Virus record (IMG/VR): IMGVR_UViG_3300021403_000055
Coordinates: 1-22,506 of that record
DNA from: a virus
Reading direction: 5' to 3' (one strand)
DNA length: 22,506 nt
Part shown: positions 11,845-19,939 of the stretch, piece after piece
Layout: each line of letters starts with the position of its first letter
How positions within the stretch are numbered: the stretch's first letter is position 1
Notes under the pieces: model-generated
Told to the model about the DNA's origin: nothing
The model's database searches: none
Seen by the model: the letters and a program-made list of their open reading frames with translations, nothing else
Made by a program: the position numbers and the translations under genes

Positions 11845-12009
11845 ATGTTTTCTACAATATATCTTTTTGGTCTTGGATTTTTCATTTCTTATTTTCGCGA
11901 TGAGATTTTCTCACGAGGCAAACCAATTCACACTAGACTTATTGGAATTGCTCTTTGTCTTCTTTGGCCAATTGTTTTTCTTATTCGGTTGCTTTTTCTT
12001 TTCATTTAA
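11845..12009 (+). CDS. small membrane protein, 54 residues
   Basis: A 54-residue frame starting at ATG 11845 with AGAGGTG upstream. It has two hydrophobic stretches, residues about 3-16 (STIYLFGLGFFISYF) and 31-54 (RLIGIALCLLWPIVFLIRLL and on), split by a charged loop (RDEIFSRGKPIHT). The frame is distinct from the longer overlapping frame starting at 11867, which lacks a ribosome binding site. It is probably an inner-membrane protein. Function unknown. Confidence 0.6.
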   Translation: MFSTIYLFGLGFFISYFRDEIFSRGKPIHTRLIGIALCLLWPIVFLIRLLFLFI

Positions 12010-12345
12010 ACGCTTTACTTTTGCGTCGGATAGGAGTAAACTTTTTACGCTCGATAGGTAAATAAAATGATTCTCTAAAAATGAACCAGAGGGTTGAACT
12101 ATGAAGCGCTAATCTTTCGAATCAAATTAAATTATACTTGATAATAGAAGTAAGGTGCTTGGTTCTGGGTTGTTAAGGTTAAGCTGACTACAACTCCGGA
12201 TAGATGCGAAACAGAACCGGATGGAGCTAAGGTGAAAATATCCTGATCAGATATGAGTAATCCAAAGCGTTGAAGTCTCACGGCACAAAATGTTGTTATG
12301 AATGCGGGCCACCCTAATGTCCGAGTCTGGGTGGCCCATTCATTT
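12010..12345. other. 336-base stretch without a secure gene; possible small RNA or minus-strand ORF
   Basis: No well-supported gene lies here. On the + strand GGTTCTG (about 12158-12164) can pair with CAGAACC (about 12209-12215), enclosing GGGTTGT/ACAACTCC, and a strong hairpin ends the stretch; together this could be a structured small RNA, though no good promoter is seen. On the - strand an ORF of 88 codons (12132-12398) covers most of it, with a possible 78-residue product from an internal ATG that overlaps the end of the tail protein gene; its sequence is protein-like (LLISDQDIFTLAPSGSVSHL) but it has only a weak ribosome binding site. Confidence 0.4.
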
Positions 12346-12346
12346 T
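12298..12346. terminator. terminator between converging transcripts
   Basis: GGGCCACCC (12306-12314) pairs with GGGTGGCCC (12329-12337) over nine perfect pairs, extended by ATGAATG/CATTCAT outside a two-base bulge, with a 14-base loop. A short T run (12343-12346) follows on the + strand. The gene to the right ends on the - strand exactly here, so the hairpin probably stops transcription from both sides; the T run on the - side is poor. Confidence 0.65.
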
Positions 12347-14130
12347 CAGATACGATACATTGCTCCATAGCCTTGTGGAGCATCAAAAAGTCCTGCATTC
12401 AAAGAATCAGCAGAAGGTTCTGGATTACGCGGACTTACTACAACCCCAATTGGACTCTGAGACGGCGTAGGGACAACCGTAGTCTTGTTTCCACCTTTCA
12501 CCACTACAACCTGTGGGGATGAATCTTTATCAGATTCTAGTGTGTTATTTGTTTCGGTAGCTTTGGAAAGCGCTGTTGGGAGTGCTCTTGGAGGTTGAGT
12601 AGGTTTTACTTTCAACGCCTCAAATTCGGCTTCATGTTTTTGGATATACTCCTGAGCTCGTTTCGACGTTCCACCGCGCGTATCTCCCGTCTTGGCATTG
12701 ATAAGTGTCTTATATTCTTCTGGAAGATCATCATTGCCCTTTACTTCGCTATCTCCATAATTGTGATACTTTTTACCTTTTAATTCAAAATTACCATTAC
12801 CAAGAGCCTTTAATCCGTAATCCTGTTCCAATTTCTTGAATGGACTTGCGGCACGATCGTATTCATATTTGGCCATACGGTCGATGGCTAAGGCCTGACC
12901 AGCCGTAAGAACAGCTGCACCAAGAGCGGCTCCCGTTTCGGCAAAACCAGCGCGAGCCAATATAGGTTTGAGTTTTGACCAAACGTTACTAAAGATTGTG
13001 CTTGCGAGCTTACCTAATTGAGATAGAACTTTTCCCACATTGGCGCCAATAGCTCGAATAGCCTTCCAAGCTAATCCTAGCATTTGTAAGATTGTTCCTA
13101 GCATACTTCCAAAATTATTTTTTCCACTTCTACCCAACAACGTATCCAATTTCTTTTTCATATCGTCTATGGATGTTTGGATTTTATCGATACGTTGATG
13201 AAGGGCTTTTGCGTCTTCTTCTTTTTGTACAAATTCTTTGGTGTGTTGTGCTTGCGCCTGATCAGAATTACCCATTTGAATATTGCTGAGAGCGTTTGGA
13301 ACGTTTTCTGTTGGCACGCGTTCAACAGTAGATGGCGTCTTATTTTCTGTTGGTTTGGCACGTTCAAATTTTGGTAATCCACCAGAAAAAACTTTCTCGG
13401 CAAATCGATCTGTCGTCAATCCACCTACAAATGATTTTAAAAATCCTCCTTGACGTCGTCTGCTCTTTATAAGATTAGAACCCAAAGGTTTCTTCTTACC
13501 AAACAAATACTCATGAATTTCATCAACGCTAGCACGAATAGCCTTGATATCTGCAGACGTAGCAGGAACTTTCTTTTTTTCTTTGTTGTTTAATAATTCA
13601 GGAAGATTTTGTAAGGATACAGATTCTGTTCCTGGAGTATTCGGATGTTGTTTTATGAGTTTTTTGGCTGTGTCTTTTCCTAGGAAATTTTGTAATGATG
13701 AATGAACGCGTTTTCCTTCGTTTTTTGGTGATTCTTCGTATTTTGTTTGGGATTGGTTTGTGAAATCGTCCTTCTCAATTTTATTCAGTAATTCCTGTGC
13801 CACAGGTCGGCTGATGGAAAGACGGTATGCAAGAATTCTTGCGTCCATCTTTCCTTCCTGTTCTATAAGTTCACGAGCGCGTTCCAACAAATCTTCTTCT
13901 GATTCGTTTTTAATCTTTCCTTGTTTTGAAGCTCCTTTTACAGAAGCTTTGGGTTTTTTAGCCGGAAGCTTTGGTGGTTCTGGTGTTTTTGCCTTTGGTT
14001 TTTCATTTGGAGCAACCCTTTGATCCAATTCGTGTTGGATTTCTGGTGGTATTGGTAGGTTTTTTTCCTTGAGAACTTTGACAAAGTCCTCAAGATTTAA
14101 ACCCGCTGGTGTTTTCTTCTTAGCTGCCAT
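12346..14130 (-). CDS. gp29-like tail protein (hub subunit / tape measure candidate)
   Basis: A 594-residue protein, close to the 590 residues of T4 gp29. The N-terminal 200 residues are lysine- and proline-rich and probably extended. Residues about 295-345 form a coiled coil (EEDAKALHQRIDKIQTSIDD). Next comes a hydrophobic helical region (about 350-420) with LGAAVLTAGQALAIDRMA that could be stored in the tube or inserted into the host membrane, then a polar C-terminus with PSADSLNAGLFDAPQGYG. It is the last gene of the minus-strand baseplate operon, with GAGG before the ATG and three bases after the gp51-like gene. The gp29 identity rests on size, composition and context, not on clear residue similarity. 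Confidence 0.55.
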   Translation of the reverse strand: MAAKKKTPAGLNLEDFVKVLKEKNLPIPPEIQHELDQRVAPNEKPKAKTPEPPKLPAKKPKASVKGASKQGKIKNESEEDLLERARELIEQEGKMDARILAYRLSISRPVAQELLNKIEKDDFTNQSQTKYEESPKNEGKRVHSSLQNFLGKDTAKKLIKQHPNTPGTESVSLQNLPELLNNKEKKKVPATSADIKAIRASVDEIHEYLFGKKKPLGSNLIKSRRRQGGFLKSFVGGLTTDRFAEKVFSGGLPKFERAKPTENKTPSTVERVPTENVPNALSNIQMGNSDQAQAQHTKEFVQKEEDAKALHQRIDKIQTSIDDMKKKLDTLLGRSGKNNFGSMLGTILQMLGLAWKAIRAIGANVGKVLSQLGKLASTIFSNVWSKLKPILARAGFAETGAALGAAVLTAGQALAIDRMAKYEYDRAASPFKKLEQDYGLKALGNGNFELKGKKYHNYGDSEVKGNDDLPEEYKTLINAKTGDTRGGTSKRAQEYIQKHEAEFEALKVKPTQPPRALPTALSKATETNNTLESDKDSSPQVVVVKGGNKTTVVPTPSQSPIGVVVSPRNPEPSADSLNAGLFDAPQGYGAMYRI

Positions 14131-14133
14131 CTA

Positions 14134-14364
14134 TTAGCCTCTTTTCATTCTTGGTCGTCTTGGTCCCTTTGCCGAAGCTCGTTTAGCAGCTTCTTGGAGT
14201 TGCAATTTCAAATTTTCTTCTTCTACAGCCTGAACCATCATAGCCAAATACACATCCTTTTCCCAGGGTACCATGGAGTCAAATATCCTTATGTCTAACT
14301 TATGATGGTATAACAAATTAAAATTGGTTTCGAAGTGCTGCCTAAGTGCTTGCTCAGGCAGCAC
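14134..14364 (-). CDS. gp51: gp51-like baseplate hub assembly protein
   Basis: A 76-residue protein starting with GTG at 14364, whose G is also the last base of the gp26 TAG stop. It contains ETNFNLLYHHKLDIRIFDSM and PWEKDVYLAMMVQAVEEENL, then a basic tail. This pattern (a helix with YHH, then PWE-x-x-x-Y) is that of the short gp51-type proteins of T4-like phages, which assist hub assembly without being structural. Being directly behind gp26, as in T4 where 26 and 51 are neighbours, supports this. It ends with TAA followed at once by TAG. Confidence 0.55.
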   Translation of the reverse strand: MLPEQALRQHFETNFNLLYHHKLDIRIFDSMVPWEKDVYLAMMVQAVEEENLKLQLQEAAKRASAKGPRRPRMKRG

Positions 14365-15083
14365 TACGCGAAAAAATCCTCCAAACCCTCCAACTTGATT
14401 TCATGGTTATAACCACATTTAACACAAGTTGTATTTACTTTATGACTAATGTTTGGTATAGAATCCAAGAATTTTTCAATTTCATTATATTTTGATATCT
14501 CTATCTGTTGGACAAATTCTAGAAGTTCTTCTGGAGTAGCATCATCCGATCTGGTCACTGTTTGCTCATCAAATATGTAATCAATACACATAGCAGCCAT
14601 CATGTGATCTTGTAAGGATTGTTCAACCATAAGAGCCTTTTGTGTGGATTCAAATGTTGGAAGACGTAATTGGACACCAATTGTTTCATTCAACATTATT
14701 TTTCCAAATCCCTTTTCTGGAATTTCGAGTTTGATTTGATTCAAATCCACATCACATTGCAGAATCATTCCACAAGCGTTATTTTGGTATGTATTGGTGC
14801 ATTTGAAGTGAACTGGTATTTTTTCACCACTAGATTTCATGTAGATTTGAAGGAAAAGCCATTCCAAATCCACCATAGGAAGTTTATTAATATCAAGCTT
14901 GTCCACCAAACAATTGGTTAGAACTTGCTTCAAAGCATCAACCATTGATTTCACTTCGCCACTTTCTTTTGCCATCATTAAAACAGTGCTTTCTTTTACT
15001 GTAAATGGCGTAAATCTAACGGAAGCTTTTTGTGAACAAATGTTGGTGGTATAGATAGGTAAATCAATTCTTGGTAAAGTCAT
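14364..15083 (-). CDS. gp26: baseplate hub subunit gp26-like
   Basis: A 239-residue protein similar in plan to T4 gp26 (208 residues). It has N-terminal strands with RFTPFTVKEST, a helical EVKSMVDALKQVLTNCL, a first cysteine patch (FKCTNTYQNNACG), LRLPTFE, a conserved AAMCIDYIFDEQTV, and a C-terminal CVKCGYNHEIKLEGLEDFF that matches the CxCGxxH...GLKEFF end of gp26. The cysteines probably bind zinc. The T4 protein is needed to build the central hub. Start ATG 15083 has AAGGA six bases upstream. Confidence 0.75.
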   Translation of the reverse strand: MTLPRIDLPIYTTNICSQKASVRFTPFTVKESTVLMMAKESGEVKSMVDALKQVLTNCLVDKLDINKLPMVDLEWLFLQIYMKSSGEKIPVHFKCTNTYQNNACGMILQCDVDLNQIKLEIPEKGFGKIMLNETIGVQLRLPTFESTQKALMVEQSLQDHMMAAMCIDYIFDEQTVTRSDDATPEELLEFVQQIEISKYNEIEKFLDSIPNISHKVNTTCVKCGYNHEIKLEGLEDFFA

Positions 15084-15092
15084 AATGAATCC

Positions 15093-15794
15093 TTATATAA
15101 TATTGCTTAATGAATTGCGACCGATAATTTGACTAAGTTGTTTTGTGGAAGATGAGCCGTTCAAAAATTGAGCACCAACATTGAGAAGTTGATTGGTAAA
15201 ATTGTTAATTGGTAAATCAAGATCAGAAGTCTGCAGTAATTGTGATTGCCATTTGGTAAAGACGAATGTTACTGTTACTCGATGTGTGCTATCATCAGAC
15301 CAATTGGTTGGTAGAGAACTAATCGAGACAGGCATACATTCTTCTGCTTGTACAACATAAGTTGTATCACCTTGTTGGTTATATTGACGTATTTGTATGG
15401 TTCCTTCGTATTGGAGATTGCCTTGATTATCTTGACGATAATTAATCAAACCAGCGGAATTCCCTCCTACATTGATACAGGTATTAATCCAAGCATCAAA
15501 TAAACTCTTTTCAATCATCTGACCGGTGCAATAGAAAGTCAATGAGATTGGAGAATAGTTGATGTGGTGAGGAATTCGACGAACAAAGCCATAGTGTCGA
15601 TATTCAATAGGAATCAATTCCACTCCAGGAAATTCAGCAGATTCACATTGTAACGATAATTCTCTTGAACCATATGAACCTGATGTATTGATAAGAGTTG
15701 TGGGTAATGCAACCAATACATCAAATTTATCTACAGCTGCTCGTTCGTTATAGGCAGCAAAGTGTTGTACGAATTCGTTAATATCAAATGGCAT
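15093..15794 (-). CDS. gp54: baseplate tail-tube initiator, gp54-like
   Basis: A 233-residue protein from ATG 15794, which overlaps the preceding stop (TAATG); the frame is open a little further upstream. The middle part (ELSLQCESAEFPGVELIPIE, INYSPISLTFYCTG, SLFDAWINTCIN, GTIQIRQYNQQGD, EECMPVSISSLPTNW, HRVTVTFVFTKW) has the layout of tail-tube-fold proteins. In T4, gp54 forms the first ring on which the tube polymerises, and its ISVSAPELSYD resembles VSISSLPTNWS here. The C-terminus is polar and helical. A tail tube protein itself is the alternative, but the baseplate-gene context favours gp54. Confidence 0.65.
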   Translation of the reverse strand: MPFDINEFVQHFAAYNERAAVDKFDVLVALPTTLINTSGSYGSRELSLQCESAEFPGVELIPIEYRHYGFVRRIPHHINYSPISLTFYCTGQMIEKSLFDAWINTCINVGGNSAGLINYRQDNQGNLQYEGTIQIRQYNQQGDTTYVVQAEECMPVSISSLPTNWSDDSTHRVTVTFVFTKWQSQLLQTSDLDLPINNFTNQLLNVGAQFLNGSSSTKQLSQIIGRNSLSNII

Positions 15795-16228
15795 TAGTAA
15801 GGTCTCTTGCCGGCCCATTGGGCAGTAGGCATTTTTATGATTTTGTTGTAATAGATAGGATCAATATTAATGAAGACGCTTTCTATGTGTGTCGTGAGAT
15901 AGCGTTTGATACAAGGTTTTACATCGTTGAAATTTGAAGCGTGCTTTAGGAACATATAATCAACCAAAATTCTGGTTTTAGGGTTCCGTTTGTATATCTT
16001 AGCATGTTTCATAAGTTGATCAAGAATGATCTTTCTGGTTCTTTGTGGAACGTAATGAAGATTGAGACCTAGAAAACCGTCCTTGTATGGATGTATTGGT
16101 AAACACAAAGGAAATTTATCCCATGTTGGTAATATATCCTTCAATTTGGCGTCATATACAAAATGAGTTAAAACTCCAATTGTAGGACGATTGGCGGGAG
16201 TACCAAATTTCTTTACATCATTGATCAT
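15794..16228 (-). CDS. conserved baseplate-operon protein of unknown function
   Basis: A 144-residue basic protein, first gene of the minus-strand virion operon. It contains LPTWDKFPLCLPIHPYKDGFLGLNLHYVPQRTRKIILDQL and KPCIKRYLTTHIESVFINIDPIYYNKIIKMPTAQWAGKRPY. I recall similar proteins next to tail genes in many T4-like phages, annotated only as structural or hypothetical. No catalytic motif is visible. It lies 42 bases from the divergent gp4 gene with a late-type promoter between. A minor virion component or assembly factor is likely. Confidence 0.6.
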   Translation of the reverse strand: MINDVKKFGTPANRPTIGVLTHFVYDAKLKDILPTWDKFPLCLPIHPYKDGFLGLNLHYVPQRTRKIILDQLMKHAKIYKRNPKTRILVDYMFLKHASNFNDVKPCIKRYLTTHIESVFINIDPIYYNKIIKMPTAQWAGKRPY

Positions 16229-16233
16229 TGTGG

Positions 16234-16241
16234 CTAAATAG
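16234..16241 (+). promoter_or_regulatory. late-type promoter for the plus-strand gp4-gp5 operon
   Basis: CTAAATAG on the + strand is close to the late box TATAAATA (TAAATA core kept). Initiation near 16248 would give a 20-base leader to ATG 16270. It overlaps the transcribed start of the opposite operon, so the two late promoters face away from each other within about 30 bases. Confidence 0.45.
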
Positions 16242-16249
16242 CATGAGTC

Positions 16250-16263
16250 TATATGTATTTATC
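16250..16263 (-). promoter_or_regulatory. late-type promoter for the minus-strand baseplate operon
   Basis: Read on the - strand, GATAAATA (16263-16256) followed by CATATA matches seven of eight bases of the T4 late box TATAAATA and continues AT-rich. Start of transcription would fall near 16250, about 20 bases before the ATG at 16228. It needs gp55/gp33-type factors; a gp33-like gene is in this window. Confidence 0.55.
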
Positions 16264-16269
16264 TCCATC

Positions 16270-16737
16270 ATGGCCAAATATCTTCAAGGTCTCTTTAAAC
16301 CAATTCATCCTCAAAAATATCGTGGTGATTTAACAAATATTGTTTTTAGAAGCTCTTGGGAAATGGCATACATGTGCCGCTTGGATAAGGATCCAAATAT
16401 CGTGGAGTGGTCATCAGAAGAAACAGTTATACCATATGTATCGCCAGCTGATGGTGGAATACATAGATATTTTGTAGATTTCCAATATAAAACCAAAGAT
16501 AATAGAATATTTTTGATAGAAATAAAACCAGTTGCTCAAACAAAACAACCTCCTGTTCCAAAGTCTAAGAGAGTATCCAAACGATATATGAGAGATATAC
16601 AAATATTTGCTGTGAATAAGGCTAAATGGGAAGCTGCATTAAATTTTTGTGAAGAACGTGGTTGGGTTTTTAAGGTTTTAACAGAAAAGGACTTGGGATT
16701 TGGTACCCTAAATACCAAGAGAATCAAGAGAAAATAA
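16270..16737 (+). CDS. gp4: head completion protein gp4-like (TnsA-type nuclease fold)
   Basis: A 155-residue protein clearly related to T4 gp4. The shared blocks are KYRGDLTNIVFRSSWE, DPNIVEWSSEETVIPYVSP, GGIHRYFVDF and VNKAKWEAALNFCEERGWVF. E31, D70 and E84-I-K86 form a TnsA/restriction-nuclease-like active site. In T4 the protein completes filled heads before tail joining. ATG 16270 is chosen because the T4-like sequence begins there and because the late promoter would start transcription near 16248; upstream ATGs at 16228 and 16243 would lie before or at that point. It heads the plus-strand virion operon. Confidence 0.88.
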   Translation: MAKYLQGLFKPIHPQKYRGDLTNIVFRSSWEMAYMCRLDKDPNIVEWSSEETVIPYVSPADGGIHRYFVDFQYKTKDNRIFLIEIKPVAQTKQPPVPKSKRVSKRYMRDIQIFAVNKAKWEAALNFCEERGWVFKVLTEKDLGFGTLNTKRIKRK

Positions 16738-17952
16738 ATGGCCGGAACACCAGCAGATCCTATCATTTCACAAGGCCCAAATCCACAAGGACAAGGTCCA
16801 CTTGCCGCATTAGATACTGGTTCAACGTATAACCTCAGCATGTTGAAATATCCAGATAATGTTGGATCAGCAGACGTACCCCATTACGTTGTATTTAATA
16901 TATACCTTCCTGATAACGATCCATACATAAAAAACGGAACGGTTCCTAGCTCAAACGTTCAAAGTCGTAGTCAGAATAACATTGATTACGTATCTTCTCC
17001 TGGCGGAAAACAACAATCAGCAAATATAACAGCTAGCGGCGTAGCAACTGCCGCAACAATTAATGGTACTAAAGCTGCTGTCGAACAATTCAGCTCCTCT
17101 GGTAGTGGATTTATTGATTCTTTAGGAGAAGCAGCAGGTAAAGGATTGGGCACAGCAACAAAAACGGCAATTGGTGGTGCGGCAATCTCAGAATTATCCG
17201 ACACTATCAGCTTTAAACCAAGAATTAAACGTATCCAAACATCCATTGCTATTTACATACCCGATACGGTTATGACATCATTTAACCACGATTATGGGAC
17301 TGTTAGTGCAACGGAAGCTCTTGGTAAACTTGGTTTAGCATCAGCGTTGGGAACAGATATTACTAGAGGAATGTCTAGTGATGGTTGGGAAGTCGCGTAT
17401 CAGGTATTGCATGGCGGCTTATTCAAACAAGCGTTTTCCAATCTTAAGAATTCTGATGCTGGACGGGAAACGGCAGGCGCTTTGACCGAAGCAACAGGAT
17501 TGGTTGGACCAGGCTATACAGATTTGCTATTGAAGAGTTCTGGTGTTGCCGTCAATCCCCAAGTGGAATTGATTTATCGTGGAACACAAAATCGTTCCTT
17601 CATATTTGAATTCAAATTCCAACCAAGATCACCAGCAGAAACCCAAGCTATTTGGAATATTATTCATACATTTAAGATGTATAGCAGTCCTTCCATCAAT
17701 AACACAGGACTAGGACGTTATTTTATTGTTCCAGGTCAATTTGATATCACTTTCAAATTTGGTAATGTTGATAATCAATACATAAGCCAGATCAGCACTT
17801 GTGTTCTTGAAGCAATTGATATTAACCATGCTGGAGCGGGTCAATTTGCTTCTATGATTGATGGTGCTCCTGCGGATATAACCGTACAACTTCGCTTTAA
17901 GGAAGGTGAGATTATTACCAGAGAACTTATTGCGGCCAAGAACGGATTTTAA
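16738..17952 (+). CDS. gp48: baseplate tail-tube cap, gp48-like
   Basis: A 404-residue protein (T4 gp48 has 364). The N-terminal third is low-complexity, with Ser/Gly/Ala-rich stretches (about residues 80-155). The C-terminal half carries the gp48-like part: NPQVELIYRGTQNRSFIFEF, FQPRSPAETQAIWNIIHTFK, then FIVPGQFDITF and APADITVQLRFKEGEIITRE, comparable to RTKVFTWDLTPRSTEDLMAIINIYQ and STFTLEITMREIITLNR in T4. With gp54 it caps the baseplate and nucleates the tail tube. It starts directly at the gp4 stop. Confidence 0.8.
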   Translation: MAGTPADPIISQGPNPQGQGPLAALDTGSTYNLSMLKYPDNVGSADVPHYVVFNIYLPDNDPYIKNGTVPSSNVQSRSQNNIDYVSSPGGKQQSANITASGVATAATINGTKAAVEQFSSSGSGFIDSLGEAAGKGLGTATKTAIGGAAISELSDTISFKPRIKRIQTSIAIYIPDTVMTSFNHDYGTVSATEALGKLGLASALGTDITRGMSSDGWEVAYQVLHGGLFKQAFSNLKNSDAGRETAGALTEATGLVGPGYTDLLLKSSGVAVNPQVELIYRGTQNRSFIFEFKFQPRSPAETQAIWNIIHTFKMYSSPSINNTGLGRYFIVPGQFDITFKFGNVDNQYISQISTCVLEAIDINHAGAGQFASMIDGAPADITVQLRFKEGEIITRELIAAKNGF

Positions 17953-17954
17953 CA

Positions 17955-18617
17955 ATGAAGTATTTTGAACAATTTCCGCAGATTCTTTACACATTTTCAG
18001 ATCCATCGCTTAATGATTTCCAACAAGTGACAGACATTTTTACGCGTGTTCGTATGTTGGATTCTATTATAAGCAATATATCTGTGTATTACACGTATGA
18101 TGTTAAGGATGGAGATACGCCGGATTCTATTGCATCGAAATATTACAGTGATCCAAATAGAGCTTGGATTATTCTTTTTACCAACAAAATTATTGATCCA
18201 TATTTCCAATGGCCAATGAATCAGGATTCTCTTGAAACTTTGATGATCAATAATTATGGTTCTGTTGCTAATACACAAATAACCACAGATCATATTGAGA
18301 AGCAATTAATCATAACATCAACAAAATTTCAAAGCTCTAATACACAAATATACACCAGCGTTATATCAAATTCTGTAATATCAATTGATGGATCAAACGT
18401 TTTACCTACATTGGATAATCCTATCATCCAAGTTGGAGCGAATTCAGTTGCAATATTTGATGATGGGACAAAGGTTGATAAATCAGTTTTGTTGGTTTGG
18501 ATTTCTACTTATGAACAAATCATTAATACCAACGAGTCCTATCGTTCAATCAAATTAATCCAACCAGGATACATTCAACAGATCGAGACAGAATTACAGA
18601 ATTTGCTAAATCAATAA
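17955..18617 (+). CDS. gp53: baseplate wedge subunit gp53-like
   Basis: A 220-residue protein (T4 gp53 has 196). The region TDIFTRVRMLDSIISNISVYYTYDVKDGDTPDSIASKYYSDPNRAWIILFTNKIIDPYFQWPM matches the LysM-like core of gp53 in order, including D-P-x-x-x-W and the DPY-x-W turn. The C-terminal SIKLIQPGYIQQIETELQNLL corresponds to the final IKII...I.SFMNDLI helix. The middle (about 100-170) is a strand-rich insertion. It is a wedge part of the baseplate. Start is two bases after gp48; the stop overlaps the next ATG. Confidence 0.85.
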   Translation: MKYFEQFPQILYTFSDPSLNDFQQVTDIFTRVRMLDSIISNISVYYTYDVKDGDTPDSIASKYYSDPNRAWIILFTNKIIDPYFQWPMNQDSLETLMINNYGSVANTQITTDHIEKQLIITSTKFQSSNTQIYTSVISNSVISIDGSNVLPTLDNPIIQVGANSVAIFDDGTKVDKSVLLVWISTYEQIINTNESYRSIKLIQPGYIQQIETELQNLLNQ

Positions 18618-19939
18618 TGGATACAAATACTACAAATCCTGGTCTTGCTCCTTCAAATCAAGCAGGATTAATTTATTCTGGTGATTACCAAATTAAAGCT
18701 TTGACTATTATTACTTCCGATGGTCAGGTTGTTGATATTAAGAACAATTATGTGGAATTGAATATATATGAGGATTTGTTTGGAGCTTGTATGACCGGCA
18801 CCGTTCTTATGGGTGACGCTTTGGATCTTATAGCAAACTTCAAAATTCATGGTAATGAATGGCTTCAAATTGATATTGATAAACCTACTTTAGACAAACC
18901 AATCCAGAAAGTTTTTCGTGTTTATAAGGTATCCAACCGCGAATTTAAAACTGCTAGTTTACAGAACTATATCCTTCATTTTTGCTCTGAAGAACTTGTC
19001 CTATCCAGCCAGAGATTTCTTTCCAAATCGTATAAAGGGATGATTATTAGCGATATGGTAAAGGACGTTATGTTGAATCAACTGGGAGTAAGCGGTCCAA
19101 AATCTTCAACAGGCTTATGGGATAAAACAACAGGGCTATTCAACATCATTATACCAAGAATGAATCCATTGGAAGCAATTCAGTGGTTATCTACGCGTGC
19201 TTACTCTTCTGATGGAACTTTATTCATGTTCTTTGAGAATCGTGATGGATTCAATTTTGTGGCATACGAAACCTTGTTGAAAATTCCAATCTATCAAAAA
19301 TACTTTAAAACGCCAAAACTTTCTACAAGCGCGCAAGATAATATCAACAGCGTTAATTTTCTTCGGATTATACAAGATTTTGATATTTTGGCTTCCGGAC
19401 GATATGGAGCATTCGGAAGTTCATTATTATCGTACGATTTTGTCAATAGAAAATTTAGTGGAACTACCTTTGATCCAAACAATTTTACGTTGTTGAATGA
19501 TAATCTGCCCATTAATTCAACCAAGAATCGTTTCAATGTACCTTTGTTGGGTAATTCGGACTATTTGTTGAAGTTCTATCCTACGTCTGATAGTGATCCA
19601 AAAATTAATGGTTCCCATCCTGAGAATTGGTTACAAAAGAAGGCTATGAAATTGGCGCAACTTTTCCAATTTAAGATGGTTATTTCAATTCCTGGGGATA
19701 TACTAATGAAGGTGGGAAGGATTGTTGACGTTGAATTACCCAAAGCTGTTCCTCAGAATTCTGCTGGTAATCAGGTGAGCGAAACGCGTTCTGGTTCGTA
19801 TTTGGTCAGCGCAGTGCACCATATATTCATCAACGATACATCCACAACGGTAATGGAACTGTTAAGCGATTCTGTGAGTGGAACGCTCAACGCTCCATTG
19901 GATAATTCGCCAACAATGAAAGCGGTGAAACAGAGATGA
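18617..19939 (+). CDS. gp27: baseplate hub protein gp27-like
   Basis: A 440-residue protein. The N-terminal barrel segment (YQIKALTIITSDGQVVDIKN, VELNIYEDLFGACMTGTVLM, GNEWLQIDI) and the following FRVYKVSNREFKTASLQNYIL, PRMNPLEAIQWLSTRA and GTLFMFFENRDGFNFV are the pattern of gp27/VgrG-type hub proteins. The C-terminal barrel (GDILMKVGRIVDVELPKA, GSYLVSAVHHIFINDTSTTVME) also fits. It would form the trimeric torus below the tail tube that carries the gp5 needle. Next to gp53 and gp5, as expected. Start TAATG overlap, stop ATGA overlap. Confidence 0.85.
   Translation: MDTNTTNPGLAPSNQAGLIYSGDYQIKALTIITSDGQVVDIKNNYVELNIYEDLFGACMTGTVLMGDALDLIANFKIHGNEWLQIDIDKPTLDKPIQKVFRVYKVSNREFKTASLQNYILHFCSEELVLSSQRFLSKSYKGMIISDMVKDVMLNQLGVSGPKSSTGLWDKTTGLFNIIIPRMNPLEAIQWLSTRAYSSDGTLFMFFENRDGFNFVAYETLLKIPIYQKYFKTPKLSTSAQDNINSVNFLRIIQDFDILASGRYGAFGSSLLSYDFVNRKFSGTTFDPNNFTLLNDNLPINSTKNRFNVPLLGNSDYLLKFYPTSDSDPKINGSHPENWLQKKAMKLAQLFQFKMVISIPGDILMKVGRIVDVELPKAVPQNSAGNQVSETRSGSYLVSAVHHIFINDTSTTVMELLSDSVSGTLNAPLDNSPTMKAVKQR

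Noticed and set aside
11867-12061. A 64-codon ORF overlapping the 54-residue membrane protein
   Set aside because: It has no ribosome binding site, while the frame from 11845 has AGAGGTG well placed and a coherent two-helix product.
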